Source: Bacillus pseudomycoides DSM 12442 (GTDB taxonomy: Bacteria > Bacillota > Bacilli > Bacillales > Bacillaceae_G). From it: a stretch of DNA of 61,829 nt. This document shows positions 7,720-17,180 of this stretch, piece after piece. A program made the translations under genes and the position numbers. A model generated the notes under the pieces. The model ran no database searches. It was not told the origin of the DNA and saw only the letters and a list, made by a program, of their open reading frames with translations. Numbering within the stretch: the stretch's first letter is position 1; every line of letters starts with the position of its first letter. Location of the stretch: the NCBI RefSeq assembly GCF_000161455.1, contig NZ_CM000745.1, positions 955,032-1,016,860 of the forward strand. The letters run 5' to 3'.

Positions 7720-8196
7720 ATGCAGCCATTAGAAAATGAAATTCATTCGAATATGGTTAAGGTGTGGAAGATCCATACATTAATTGGTGCAGGGGTACTT
7801 GTAAGTATTGTTTTAGCATATCTCTTTTTTATGATCAAGTTTAATTGGTGGGGTTGGTTGTTTAGTATATTGGTCGTTGCCACGATTATATATACGCCAC
7901 TAGACTATTTTATCTTTCCGAAACTACGTCAGCGTTATTATAGCTATCGATTAGATGAAGAAGAGATTGAAATTCAAAAAGGGATGTTTGTTGTAAAGCG
8001 TGTGTTAGTTCCAATGATTCGTGTTCAGCATGTGACGATTGAACAAGGGCCGATTATGAGAAAATATGAACTAGCAGAATTACAAATTTCAACGGCAGCG
8101 ACTTCTCATAGTATTCCAGGACTAACAAAGAGAGAGGCAGAACAGTTGAAACGACAAATTGGGGAACTTGCGAAAGTGAGTGATAAGGATGTATAA
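7720..8196 (+). CDS. ydbS: YdbS-like membrane protein with a bacterial PH (bPH2) domain
   Basis: 158 residues with two membrane helices (about 22-44 and 50-68), then a bPH2 domain containing YSYRLDEEEIEIQKGMF and the RVQHVTIEQGPIMRKY segment typical of YdbS. In B. subtilis YdbS and YdbT are encoded together and have been linked to resistance to certain antimicrobials, but their biochemistry is unclear. GGAGTG precedes the ATG. The stop overlaps the start of the next gene by 8 bases, so the two are translationally coupled. Confidence 0.85.
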   Translation: MQPLENEIHSNMVKVWKIHTLIGAGVLVSIVLAYLFFMIKFNWWGWLFSILVVATIIYTPLDYFIFPKLRQRYYSYRLDEEEIEIQKGMFVVKRVLVPMIRVQHVTIEQGPIMRKYELAELQISTAATSHSIPGLTKREAEQLKRQIGELAKVSDKDV

Positions 8197-9613
8197 GAGG
8201 CAACATCCGATTACTATATTATTTGATATAAGGATTTCTATTTTATTTCCCCTTATTATCATTGTTTTATTTGGTCCTAAAGATGAAGTAGAGCCTTGGT
8301 ACTTATTTCCCATTTTCATTCTAGGTTTTTTGTTGATTTTGGCCATATTTTCGTTTGCGAAATGGTACTTTAAAGTGTATTGGATTGAAAATAATATTTT
8401 ACATATAAAACACGGGGTATTTGTCAAAAAAGAAAGCTATTTAAATAAAGAGCGTGTGCAAACAATTAGTACAGCTTCAAATATCATCTATCAGTTATTT
8501 GGGTTAACGAAGCTCAAAATTGAGACGGCTGGTGGCGGAAAGGACCCAGAGGTGACGTTAGCTGGAATTAAGGAAGAGCAAGCGAAAGAATTAATCGCCT
8601 TATTAAATAAAGTAGAAAGTAAGAAAACTTTAAAAGAAGAGGAAACCCTACCGTCAGAAACAAATACAACTGTCTATCAGTTAACGCCAAAAGAAATTTT
8701 GCTAGCATCTATTACATCTGGTCGGTTCGGTTTATTATTTTCTGGGTTGATTTTCCTTTATACACAGTTTGATAACGTTCTTCCGAAATGGTTAATAGAA
8801 AAAGTAGAAACGTATGTGAAAGACAATAGTGTGTATGATTTGTTATGTATGGTTGCTATTTTAATTGTAATCTCATGGATCATTTCTACAATTGGTTATG
8901 CTTTAAAACATGCGAACTTTACAGTGCAGAGAAATGGAAATGAAATTCGTATTTCACAAGGGCTACTTGAAAAGAAAGAGATTGTGTTAAAACTGCACCG
9001 GATTCAGGCATTGACAATGAAAGAAGGAATCCTTCGTCAACCGTTTGGGTATTGTTCTATTGAAGTAGAAGTCATTCAGAGCATAGATACAAATAATATG
9101 AATGTCATATTGCACCCGCTCATGAAGAAAAAAGATGTGCAAGAGTTGCTGGCATATTTAGATTTGCCTTATGAAATGGAAGAGGAGATCGTCCATTTAC
9201 CGAAAGCAGCATTACGCCGTTATCTCATTATGAGTTGGATGATTTTTGTAGCTGTAGCAGTACCGATTATAGGAGCGAGTGTATATTTTCAGCAATATAG
9301 TGCTTTATTTGTATTAGTGCCATTATTTTTGTTCTTTACGATTCTTGGATATGGCAAGTATAAAACGGGTGGATATGCGATAAAATCTGATCAGTTAACG
9401 CTTGTGTACAGGGGCATTGCAAAGTATACAGGATTTGTGAAAAGAAGACATGTACAAGCAATGACAAAAACGCAATCATACTTTCAACGAAAAGATAGAT
9501 TGTATACGTATATTGTAGCAGTAGCTTGCAGTGTTGCGGGACGTCATTATGAATTGAAGCATGTGCGTGAAGAGGATGTAGCCCGTATTCATGAATGGTA
9601 TAAGAAAAAATAA
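8189..9613 (+). CDS. ydbT: YdbT-like membrane protein with three bPH2 domains
   Basis: About 474 residues. It has an N-terminal helix pair, then three bPH2 modules (around residues 60-140, 245-325 and 390-470) separated by further helix pairs near 175-240 and 345-385. Each module shows the R.Q.(I/M) strand, e.g. RVQTIST, RIQALTM and HVQAMTK. It probably forms a membrane complex with YdbS. I chose the ATG at 8189, which overlaps the ydbS stop; GTG at 8180 is an alternative because the ribosome binding site is weak. Confidence 0.85.
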   Translation: MYKRQHPITILFDIRISILFPLIIIVLFGPKDEVEPWYLFPIFILGFLLILAIFSFAKWYFKVYWIENNILHIKHGVFVKKESYLNKERVQTISTASNIIYQLFGLTKLKIETAGGGKDPEVTLAGIKEEQAKELIALLNKVESKKTLKEEETLPSETNTTVYQLTPKEILLASITSGRFGLLFSGLIFLYTQFDNVLPKWLIEKVETYVKDNSVYDLLCMVAILIVISWIISTIGYALKHANFTVQRNGNEIRISQGLLEKKEIVLKLHRIQALTMKEGILRQPFGYCSIEVEVIQSIDTNNMNVILHPLMKKKDVQELLAYLDLPYEMEEEIVHLPKAALRRYLIMSWMIFVAVAVPIIGASVYFQQYSALFVLVPLFLFFTILGYGKYKTGGYAIKSDQLTLVYRGIAKYTGFVKRRHVQAMTKTQSYFQRKDRLYTYIVAVACSVAGRHYELKHVREEDVARIHEWYKKK

Positions 9614-9756
9614 AAAAGTTAGATATATAACCCGGATAGTGGATAATTCAAAAATTCTATTATTCGGGTTTCTTGTATGTTATTGCATGTATTTTATGGT
9701 CATTTTTAAGATAGAAGTGCTTTTGACGCAAGTATTGTGAAAGGGGGAAGAGATAG

Positions 9757-10379
9757 GTGAAAATTAGAAGTTCAGTGCAGGCGATTATAATTAGAGACAA
9801 CCAAATATTAACGATTAAGAAATATGACTATAACAAGTTTATCCCGCATTAACGGACAGTAACACTCCCACCTCAAAATTCAGCGAAAGCAAGGAAGTTA
9901 GGTGGGAGATGAACTGTCCGTAAAAGCCCGATTGGTTCAACTAATAATCCGTGGGGGATGGAGAAAAACCCCACTGATTAAAGTTTCACTTTATGAACAT
10001 CCTACCTGGTGGTGGTCAAAAACCGGGGGGAACTTTAAAAGAAGCTGTTGTCAGAGAATGTTTGGAGGAAACTGGATTAAAAGTACAAGCAGGAGAATTG
10101 CTATTTGTAAGTGATGAGTATATAGGAAAGAATCATGAACATGCCGAGTGGGATCGTAATGTTCATGTCGTTGTTCATCTTTTTGAATGCCTGTATCCGG
10201 ATGACGATCGTTCTTTTGGGGAAGGGACAGAATTTGATCCTGATCAACTAGCACTTGAATGGTTGCCGCTAGAAGACTTTTTAAACACAAACCTTTATCC
10301 AAAAGCAATCATACCGTTCTTAATAGAATATGGTCTTCAAAGTAGGAAGTCCGCAATTTATGTTGGGGACATGGGATAA
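9757..10379 (+). pseudogene. NUDIX hydrolase gene interrupted by a bcr1 element
   Basis: The gene starts at the GTG at 9757 (AAAGGGGGA 8 bases upstream) and reads about 28 codons (KIRSSVQAIIIRDNQILTIK...) until the repeat at 9838-9994. Removing bases 9843-9994, the repeat plus one TTTAT copy, joins codons exactly as TTT-ATG and restores about 156 residues with LPGGGQKPG, REC-LEETG and an intact C-terminus. NUDIX enzymes cleave nucleoside diphosphates linked to other groups. The box is also changed: the Glu expected after QKPG is Gly (GGA for GAA). The fragment from the ATG at 9993 lacks the first strands and probably does not fold. Confidence 0.88.
9838..9994 (+). repeat. bcr1-type mobile repeat, full length, with TTTAT target duplication
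   Basis: A 147-base element (9843-9989) is bounded by TTTAT on both sides (9838-9842 and 9990-9994). Its left half folds into a long hairpin (GGACAGT ... TCCCACCT pairing with AGGTGGGA ... ACTGTCC). Its right half holds a GTGGGG/CCCCAC hairpin and ends TTAAAGTTTCACTTTAT. Size, TTTAT duplication and fold match the bcr1 family known from the B. cereus group, a non-autonomous repeat with no coding capacity. The uninterrupted NUDIX frame across the junction proves that it moved in. Confidence 0.88.
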
Positions 10380-10450
10380 TATGTAGCAATTCGTAAATGA
10401 AGTGGAAAGTATTTCAAGATAAAAGAGCGATGAGTTCGTGGAAGACAGAG

Positions 10451-10493
10451 AAAAAAGCTGTAGCTTCTCCTCAATCGAAGTTACAGCTTTTTT
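10451..10493. terminator. Bidirectional terminator between the NUDIX remnant and hmoB
   Basis: AAAAAAGCTGTAGCTTC pairs with GAAGTTACAGCTTTTTT around a 9-base loop. It can end transcription of the plus-strand NUDIX gene and the minus-strand hmoB. Confidence 0.85.
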
Positions 10494-10495
10494 GT

Positions 10496-10969
10496 TTAAG
10501 CTAACACATCAAAAGTAGTCACAAAAGAAGGTCTTGAAAAAATGCTCTTTTGCGGCTCTGCATTTGTTTGTGCAGGGCGTTTTTTATGTGCATTTTCGAA
10601 AGAACGTGACTCTGTCCAATCTTTAAAGTTTTGTTCATTTTCCCACATTGTCATAATGACGTATGTATCGTTACTTAATGGGCGAAGAACGCGGATTGCT
10701 TGGAAACCAGGCTCATTTTCAATCAGTCCTGCACGGTTTTTAAAACGATTTTCAAAAACAGGACGGCCTTCATCTGTAACAGAAATGTTGTTACACACAA
10801 TATAGCCAGGTTGTCCTTTAAATTCCCCGACTGCATCTAGCACGTCATATTGAAGTGATCCTTCTACAGTTTCCTCGGTATTTTCTTTATAAAACATATC
10901 TTTCTCATCATTCTTTGCAGTGAAATGTGGTTGTTCTAGAGGTGTTTCGTATGAAATAATCGCTTTCAT
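10496..10969 (-). CDS. hmoB: HmoB-like haem-degrading monooxygenase (IsdG family)
   Basis: 157 residues. The C-terminal antibiotic-biosynthesis-monooxygenase fold has the IsdG/HmoB features: NRFKNRAGLIENEPGF, then RPLSNDTYVIMTMWENEQNFKDW, with the Asn and Trp positions used in haem ring opening, and HKK near the end. HmoB (YhgC) degrades haem in the cytoplasm and releases iron. As in B. subtilis it lies next to pbpF and hemEHY, divergently here, placing haem breakdown beside haem synthesis. The N-terminal extension of about 60 residues also fits YhgC. Confidence 0.85.
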   Translation of the reverse strand: MKAIISYETPLEQPHFTAKNDEKDMFYKENTEETVEGSLQYDVLDAVGEFKGQPGYIVCNNISVTDEGRPVFENRFKNRAGLIENEPGFQAIRVLRPLSNDTYVIMTMWENEQNFKDWTESRSFENAHKKRPAQTNAEPQKSIFSRPSFVTTFDVLA

Positions 10970-11043
10970 TGTAATGCCCCCTTTATGAGTTTAGTTTCAT
11001 TATAGCAACTCTTACAAAAAACTTCGAAGATTATATACATAAA

Positions 11044-11075
11044 GATAATCGTTTTTCAAATAATAAACATACCAT
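11044..11075 (+). promoter_or_regulatory. Possible sigma-G-type promoter of pbpF
   Basis: CATACCA at 11068-11074 resembles the sigma-G -10 element, and GATAA lies about 19 bases upstream. B. subtilis pbpF is expressed in the forespore under sigma G, which motivates the reading. The -35 match is poor. Confidence 0.3.
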
Positions 11076-11097
11076 CATTTGGAAAGAAGGACGATGT

Positions 11098-13215
11098 ATG
11101 AAGAAAATAAAGTGGAGCCTAATGGGCGGCGTAGCAGTGTTTGTAGTGGCGATTGTATTCTATAAACTGATTGTGTTAGCTGGTGGTTATATAATGGATG
11201 AAAAACGGCTTGTTTTCCACTCTTCATCACGTATCGTTGATCAGCGAGGAAAAGAAATTACGAAGTTATATGTAGAAAATAGAGAGCTTGTACCAATTGA
11301 GCGAATTCCAAAACATGTAGCAGAGGCGTTTATAGCTGTAGAAGACGCTAGATTTTATGAACATTATGGAATCGATTACCCTTCTGTGTTTCGCGCGTTG
11401 TATAAAGACATTTTAGCAGGAGAGAAAGTGGAAGGCGGAAGTACAATTACGCAGCAGTTAGTTAAAAATGTTTTTTTAACTCATGAAAAAACATTTACAC
11501 GTAAATTAAAAGAAGTGGCAATCGCTCTTCAATTGGAACATAAATATACGAAGCAACAGCTTCTTGAAATGTATATGAATCATATTTATTTTGGTCATGG
11601 TGCTTACGGGATTCAAGCAGCGGCGAAATTGTATTTTAATAAAGATGTAGAAAAATTAACAGTTGAAGAAGGGGCGATGCTTGCAGGTCTTCCGAAAGCA
11701 CCGAATGGATATTCTCCCTTTTTATATCCAGAAAAGAACAAAGAGCGCCGTGATTTAGTTTTATCTCTTATGCATAAACAAGGATATTTATCAGCTGAGG
11801 AGAGTGTTCGTTACCAAGGAAAGACAATTGCTCTTTATAAAAGTTTAGATGAGCGAGAACTTGCTTATATACCGTATGTGGATATGGTTGTAGATGAAGC
11901 AGCACAGTTATATGGTTTGTCACATCAAGAAGTGCTTCGCGGAGGATATACATTTATTGTATCTATGGATGAAAAAATTCAAAAAGTAGCTTATGATCAA
12001 TTTCAAGATGCACGAAATTTTCCAGGTAAAGAAAACGGGGCACAAGGTGCTTTTTTATTAATGGATAATGCAACTGGAGGAATTAAAGCCGCAATTGGCG
12101 GAAGAGAGTATGTCCCAAGAGGATTTAATAGAGTGTTTGCGAAAAGACAGCCAGGGTCTGTTTTAAAGCCGCTCATTGTGTATGCACCAGCGCTGGAAAC
12201 GAAAAAATATAATCCGTATTCTTTATTAACAAACGAGCAAACATCTTTTGAAGGGTATGAACCACGAAATTATAATCATAGGTATTCAAAAGAAGTAACG
12301 ATGTATGATGCACTCTTAGAATCGGCGAATGTACCGGCTGTATCTTTATTACATGAAATGGGTGTAGAGCAAGGGAAGCAATATTTAGAGAAGGGAAATA
12401 TTCATATTGCAGAATCTGGTTTAAGTACGGCACTTGGCGGACTTAAAGAAGGGGTCTCTCCATTTGAACTTGTAAAGATGTACCGTGCGTTCTTAGCGAA
12501 TGGAAAAATTATTGAGCCGCATGTTATTGAACAGGTACTCGATCGACACGGAAAGGTGATTGGAGAATCACCTAAAAACGAAACGAAAGTTTTTTCAAAA
12601 CAAACAGCATGGTATATGACAAAAATGTTAGAAGGGGTTGTAAGAGAGGGAACAGCGAGAGCGGGAGTATATAACGGTGCATTAGCTGGGAAAACGGGTA
12701 CAACGTCACTTCCTAATCAAAGTGAAGGCGCTAGGGATATTTGGTTTGTTGGATATACTCCGAGTTTAGTAGGCGCGGTATGGATTGGGTATGATCGTAC
12801 GGATAAAGAACACCAACTTTATGATGGAAAGCTATCTGCAACAGAATTATTTAAAAAGATTTTAACGAAGGCAAATGTACAAGATAATTCAAATTTCAAG
12901 CGGCCAAAAGGTGTCGAAACAATTGGAAAACCAATCCGCCTAAGTAAAATTGAGAACGTGGAAGCACAGTTATCTTTTAGTCCATTTAGCTTGTTTACTG
13001 CAAAATTACACTGGACTCCACTTCTCGATAAACGAGTTGTATATAGAATCTATAAAGTAGAACAAGGGAAGCATATTCACGTTGGAACGGTAAAAGGGAT
13101 TGGTGAGTATGAGGAAAAGTTTATTAACATATTCTCTAAACCAAGCTTTTATGTAGTTCCGTACAATCCACAAACAAATCGAGAAGGAGAAAAGACAAAA
13201 GTAGCTAAACCGTAA
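11098..13215 (+). CDS. pbpF: Class A penicillin-binding protein, PbpF-like
   Basis: 705 residues with one N-terminal anchor helix (about 8-30). The glycosyltransferase (GT51) domain has the motifs EDARFYEHYGID and GGSTITQQLVKN. The transpeptidase domain has SXXK as SVLK (Ser about 354), SAN (about 409) and KTG as GKTGTT (Lys about 532). It polymerises and cross-links peptidoglycan outside the membrane. In B. subtilis PbpF works in the forespore during spore wall synthesis and germination. Position before hemE and divergent from hmoB matches the B. subtilis order. The ATG has GAAGGACG upstream. Confidence 0.9.
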   Translation: MKKIKWSLMGGVAVFVVAIVFYKLIVLAGGYIMDEKRLVFHSSSRIVDQRGKEITKLYVENRELVPIERIPKHVAEAFIAVEDARFYEHYGIDYPSVFRALYKDILAGEKVEGGSTITQQLVKNVFLTHEKTFTRKLKEVAIALQLEHKYTKQQLLEMYMNHIYFGHGAYGIQAAAKLYFNKDVEKLTVEEGAMLAGLPKAPNGYSPFLYPEKNKERRDLVLSLMHKQGYLSAEESVRYQGKTIALYKSLDERELAYIPYVDMVVDEAAQLYGLSHQEVLRGGYTFIVSMDEKIQKVAYDQFQDARNFPGKENGAQGAFLLMDNATGGIKAAIGGREYVPRGFNRVFAKRQPGSVLKPLIVYAPALETKKYNPYSLLTNEQTSFEGYEPRNYNHRYSKEVTMYDALLESANVPAVSLLHEMGVEQGKQYLEKGNIHIAESGLSTALGGLKEGVSPFELVKMYRAFLANGKIIEPHVIEQVLDRHGKVIGESPKNETKVFSKQTAWYMTKMLEGVVREGTARAGVYNGALAGKTGTTSLPNQSEGARDIWFVGYTPSLVGAVWIGYDRTDKEHQLYDGKLSATELFKKILTKANVQDNSNFKRPKGVETIGKPIRLSKIENVEAQLSFSPFSLFTAKLHWTPLLDKRVVYRIYKVEQGKHIHVGTVKGIGEYEEKFINIFSKPSFYVVPYNPQTNREGEKTKVAKP

Positions 13216-13391
13216 TTTTTGCTTGTGATATAATAAGAATGTTATGAAAATAGTAAGCGGTTTTACGAGCGTTTGTGTCAATTTCATGAACAACGTACAT
13301 AATGTTATGCATTTTGTTTTTACAAGCTGTATAGTAAAAAAAGATAAATAATAGGATAGGGTTCGTATAGGTAAGGAAGGGAGCAAGGGTT

Positions 13392-14438
13392 TTGGTAAGA
13401 AATATAAATGAGACATTTTTAAAAGCATGTAAAGGGGAACAAACAGAATATATACCAGCATGGTATATGCGACAAGCAGGGCGTTCACAACCTGAGTATA
13501 GAAAGATAAAAGAGAAGTATTCTTTATTTGAAATTACACACAATCCGGAGTTATGTGCATATGTTACAAAGCTTCCAGTTGATCAATATAATGTAGACGC
13601 AGCAATTCTTTATAAAGATATTATGTCACCACTTCCAGCAATTGGCGTTGATGTTGAAATTAAATCTGGGATTGGACCGGTTATTGATAACCCAATTCGT
13701 TCTTTACAGGACGTAGAAAAACTTGGTGAAATTCATCCAGAAGAGGATGTTCCATACATATTAGATACAATTCGTTTATTAACAAACGAGATGTTAGATG
13801 TTCCGCTAATTGGCTTTTCAGGGGCACCATTTACATTAGCAAGTTATATGATCGAAGGCGGACCTTCTCGTAATTACCACAAAACGAAGGCGTTTATGTA
13901 TGCAGAACCGAAAGCTTGGTTTGCTTTAATGGATAAGCTTGCAGATATGGTAGTTACATATTTGAAGGCACAGATCAAAGCAGGGGCAAAAGCAGTGCAA
14001 GTCTTTGATTCTTGGGTTGGAACAGTGAATGTAGCAGATTATCGTTTGTTTATTAAACCTGCAATGGAGCGTATTTTCACGGAAGTTCGCACGATGGGCG
14101 TTCCGATGATTATGCACGGCGTTGGAGCAGGACATTTAGCAAATGAATGGAATGACTTATCTCTTGATGTAGTCGGACTTGATTGGCGCCTGTCAATTGA
14201 AGAAGCGCGTGCACGCGGCATTCATAAAGCAGTACAAGGCAATATGGATCCTTCATTCTTACTTGCACCATGGGACGTTATCAGAGAGCATGTAAAAGGG
14301 ATTCTCGATCAAGGAATGAAGCAGCCTGGTTATGTATTTAACTTAGGTCACGGTGTATTCCCAGAAGTAAATCCAGATACATTAAAACGCTTGACGACAT
14401 TTATTCATGAGTATTCTAAAGAACAGTTAGCGAAGTAA
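13392..14438 (+). CDS. hemE: Uroporphyrinogen decarboxylase
   Basis: 348 residues, the usual length. The signature PAWYMRQAGRSQPEYR near the N-terminus carries the substrate-binding Arg residues; DAAILYKDIMSPLPAIG carries the catalytic Asp region, and GFSGAPFTLASYMIEGG is also conserved. It removes four carboxyl groups from uroporphyrinogen III to give coproporphyrinogen III in the cytosol. The TTG start at 13392 gives the family N-terminus and follows GGAAGGGAG. It is the first gene of hemE-hemH-hemY, with 14 bases before hemH. Confidence 0.95.
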   Translation: MVRNINETFLKACKGEQTEYIPAWYMRQAGRSQPEYRKIKEKYSLFEITHNPELCAYVTKLPVDQYNVDAAILYKDIMSPLPAIGVDVEIKSGIGPVIDNPIRSLQDVEKLGEIHPEEDVPYILDTIRLLTNEMLDVPLIGFSGAPFTLASYMIEGGPSRNYHKTKAFMYAEPKAWFALMDKLADMVVTYLKAQIKAGAKAVQVFDSWVGTVNVADYRLFIKPAMERIFTEVRTMGVPMIMHGVGAGHLANEWNDLSLDVVGLDWRLSIEEARARGIHKAVQGNMDPSFLLAPWDVIREHVKGILDQGMKQPGYVFNLGHGVFPEVNPDTLKRLTTFIHEYSKEQLAK

Positions 14439-14452
14439 AGGAGAATAGGTGT

Positions 14453-15388
14453 ATGAAAAAGAAAATTGGTTTGCTTGTAATGGCATACGGCACACCGTAT
14501 AAAGAAGAAGATATTGAACGGTACTATACGCATATTCGCAGAGGGCGAAAGCCGAGTCCAGAAATGCTGAAGGACTTAACGGAACGCTATCGCGCGATTG
14601 GTGGTATTTCTCCTTTAGCTACTATTACATTAGAACAAGCGAAAAAAGTAGAAAAGCGTTTAAACGAAATGCAGGATCATGTGGAATTCCACATGTATCT
14701 TGGCTTAAAACATATAGAACCTTTCATTGAGGATGCTGTGAAAGAAATGCATAATGATGGGATTGAAGAGGCAATTGCCCTTGTTCTTGCTCCGCACTAT
14801 TCTACGTTCAGCGTAAAGTCCTATGTCGGCCGGGCGCAAGAAGAAGCAGATAAGCTTGGAAACTTAACAATTCATGGTATCGATAGCTGGTATAAAGAAC
14901 CGAAGTTTATCGAGTATTGGGTAAACGAAGTGAAAAAAATATATGATGGTATGACAGAAGAAGAACGTGAAAAAGCAGTGTTAATCGTGTCTGCGCATAG
15001 TTTACCAGAGAAAATTATTGCGTTAGGTGATCCTTACCCAGAACAGTTAAATGAAACAGCTGATTATATTGCACGTGGTGCGGAAGTTCGAAATTATGCA
15101 GTCGGTTGGCAAAGTGCTGGAAATACACCGGACCCATGGATTGGGCCAGATGTACAAGATTTAACGAGAGAGCTACATGAAAAGTATAACTACACTTCAT
15201 TTGTATATGCACCGGTTGGATTTGTAGCTGAACATTTAGAAGTGTTATATGACAATGATATTGAATGCAAAATCGTTACAGAAGAAATTGGAGCAAAGTA
15301 TTATCGTCCAGAAATGCCAAATGCATCAGATTCATTTATTTCTTGTTTAGCAGATGTAGTGTTAAAGAAACAAATGGATGTTTCCTAA
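14453..15388 (+). CDS. hemH: Coproporphyrin/protoporphyrin ferrochelatase
   Basis: 311 residues, monomeric and without extra domains, as in Bacillus. The metal-site His is in VSAHSLPEKI (residue 182) and the conserved Glu in VGFVAEHLEVLYD. It inserts Fe(II) into the porphyrin; in Firmicutes the substrate is coproporphyrin III (CpfC in the newer naming). It is cotranscribed between hemE and hemY. AAAGGAG lies shortly before the ATG. Confidence 0.94.
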   Translation: MKKKIGLLVMAYGTPYKEEDIERYYTHIRRGRKPSPEMLKDLTERYRAIGGISPLATITLEQAKKVEKRLNEMQDHVEFHMYLGLKHIEPFIEDAVKEMHNDGIEEAIALVLAPHYSTFSVKSYVGRAQEEADKLGNLTIHGIDSWYKEPKFIEYWVNEVKKIYDGMTEEEREKAVLIVSAHSLPEKIIALGDPYPEQLNETADYIARGAEVRNYAVGWQSAGNTPDPWIGPDVQDLTRELHEKYNYTSFVYAPVGFVAEHLEVLYDNDIECKIVTEEIGAKYYRPEMPNASDSFISCLADVVLKKQMDVS

Positions 15389-15412
15389 TACCTTGGGAAA
15401 GGAGGAGCCGTT

Positions 15413-16834
15413 TTGAAGAAGAAAGTTGTTATCATCGGTGGTGGAATTACAGGTTTAACAACAGCGTATTACTTACAAAAAGAAATTCGCGAAAAAGGAT
15501 TGCCGATTGATACATTGTTAATAGAAGCATCGGGTAAACTTGGAGGGAAAATTCAAACCGTTCGAAAAGATGGATTTACAATTGAGCGTGGTCCAGATTC
15601 TTTCTTAGAAAGAAAAGAGAGTGCAGCTAGACTAGCAAGAGAACTCGAACTTGGAGATGAGCTTGTAAACAATGCAACTGGTCAATCATTTGTTCTCGTG
15701 AACAATCGATTACATAAGATGCCGAGCGGATCTATGATGGGCATTCCAACGCAAGTTACCCCGTTTCTATTTTCAGGATTGTTCTCTCCGATTGGTAAAG
15801 TAAGAGCAGGTTTTGATTTTGTATTGCCACGTTCAAAACCTGTTTCTGATCAATCACTTGGTCAATTTTTCCGTCGTCGTCTAGGAAATGAAGTGGTTGA
15901 AAACTTAATCGAACCATTGTTATCTGGAATTTATGCGGGGGATATTGATCAAATGAGTTTAATGGCCACGTTCCCACAATTTTATCAAGTGGAGCAAAAA
16001 TATCGTAGTATTTCACTAGGTATGCGTACGTTGGCTCCGAAGAAAATAAAAGATGTAAAGCCGAAAGGAATCTTTTTAACATTAAAAACAGGCTTACAAT
16101 CCATTGTAGAAAAAATAGAAGAGCAGCTAGAAGATGGAACTGTTGTGAAGGGCACTCGCATTGAAAAAGTTGCAAAAATGGGTGATGGTTATCATATTAC
16201 ACTAAGTAATGGAAAAGAAATTGAGGCGGATTCCATCGTTGTTGCTGCGTCTCATAAAGTATTGCCATCTATGTTTGCACAGTATAAAGAGTTCCGCTTC
16301 TTCCGCAATATTCCATCAACATCGGTTGCGAATGTTGCACTCGCTTTTCCGAAAGAAGCAATCAAGCGTGATATTGATGGTACGGGCTTCGTTGTATCTC
16401 GAAATAGTGATTTTTCTATTACAGCATGTACGTGGACACATAAGAAGTGGCCGCATACAACACCAGAAGGAAAAGTTCTTCTTCGTTGTTACGTTGGGCG
16501 TCCTGGTGATGAAGCAATCGTAGAGCAAACAGATGAAGAAATTGTTCAATTTATATTAGAAGATTTGCAAAAAACAATGGATATTAAGGCAGATCCAGAC
16601 TTTACTGTTGTAAGCCGCTGGAAAGATGCAATGCCGCAATATACAGTGGGACATAAAGAACGTATGACAAAGTTAAAAACATTTATGGATAAAGAATTAC
16701 CGGGTGTTTATTTAGCAGGTAGTTCTTATGCTGGATCTGGTCTTCCAGATTGTATTGATCAAGGTGAGGCGGCAGTAAAGCATGTATTATCCTATTTAGA
16801 AAAAATAGATGAAGCGGAATTAATTGCGCAATGA
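15413..16834 (+). CDS. hemY: Coproporphyrinogen III / protoporphyrinogen oxidase
   Basis: 473 residues. The N-terminal FAD-binding GxGxxG is in VVIIGGGITGLTTAYYLQ, followed by LEA-type Glu and GGKIQTVRKDGFTIERGPDSFL. The C-terminus has the second FAD contact (VYLAGSSYAGSGLPDCIDQGEAA). The oxygen-dependent enzyme oxidises coproporphyrinogen III (CgoX in newer naming) and is peripheral at the membrane. The start is TTG at 15413 with a perfect GGAGGAG. It is last in the operon, and a terminator follows at once. A diverged copy of its final 54 bases lies at 20737. Confidence 0.94.
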   Translation: MKKKVVIIGGGITGLTTAYYLQKEIREKGLPIDTLLIEASGKLGGKIQTVRKDGFTIERGPDSFLERKESAARLARELELGDELVNNATGQSFVLVNNRLHKMPSGSMMGIPTQVTPFLFSGLFSPIGKVRAGFDFVLPRSKPVSDQSLGQFFRRRLGNEVVENLIEPLLSGIYAGDIDQMSLMATFPQFYQVEQKYRSISLGMRTLAPKKIKDVKPKGIFLTLKTGLQSIVEKIEEQLEDGTVVKGTRIEKVAKMGDGYHITLSNGKEIEADSIVVAASHKVLPSMFAQYKEFRFFRNIPSTSVANVALAFPKEAIKRDIDGTGFVVSRNSDFSITACTWTHKKWPHTTPEGKVLLRCYVGRPGDEAIVEQTDEEIVQFILEDLQKTMDIKADPDFTVVSRWKDAMPQYTVGHKERMTKLKTFMDKELPGVYLAGSSYAGSGLPDCIDQGEAAVKHVLSYLEKIDEAELIAQ

Positions 16835-16841
16835 TGAAACA

Positions 16842-16877
16842 GACCACCTTTAAATTAGAAGGTGGTCATACTTTTTC
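16842..16877 (+). terminator. Terminator directly after hemY
   Basis: GACCACCTT at 16842-16850 pairs perfectly with AAGGTGGTC at 16859-16867, then ATACTTTTTC. It begins 8 bases past the hemY stop. Confidence 0.85.
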
Positions 16878-16993
16878 TAACCTATTTTGCGAAGCATAAG
16901 AGTGATTATTAAGTTAACAGGCGCTTTTTTAATAATAATCGCAAGAAATGATTAAACTTTTCTATAAAAATCAAAAACATAATTTAAAGAATT

Positions 16994-17035
16994 AACTCCA
17001 TTTTGAACAATCTTTATTCAAAATGGAGTTTTTAC
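16994..17035. terminator. Strong hairpin terminator
   Basis: AACTCCATTTTGAA at 16994-17007 pairs perfectly with TTCAAAATGGAGTT at 17017-17030, followed by TTTA. It lies between hemY and the minus-strand decarboxylase-like gene. The rest of 16878-17180 shows nothing clear. Confidence 0.7.
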
Positions 17036-17180
17036 GTTAATTGCTAAATTAGGGTTTGTGATTTCATTTAATCAATTCCCCCTATATAAACAGAACTAGA
17101 GTGATTACCTGTATGAAAGTCTTTAATAAGTTTCCGAATGCCAATAGGGAACAGAGGATAATGTAATAAGTCATTTATTT

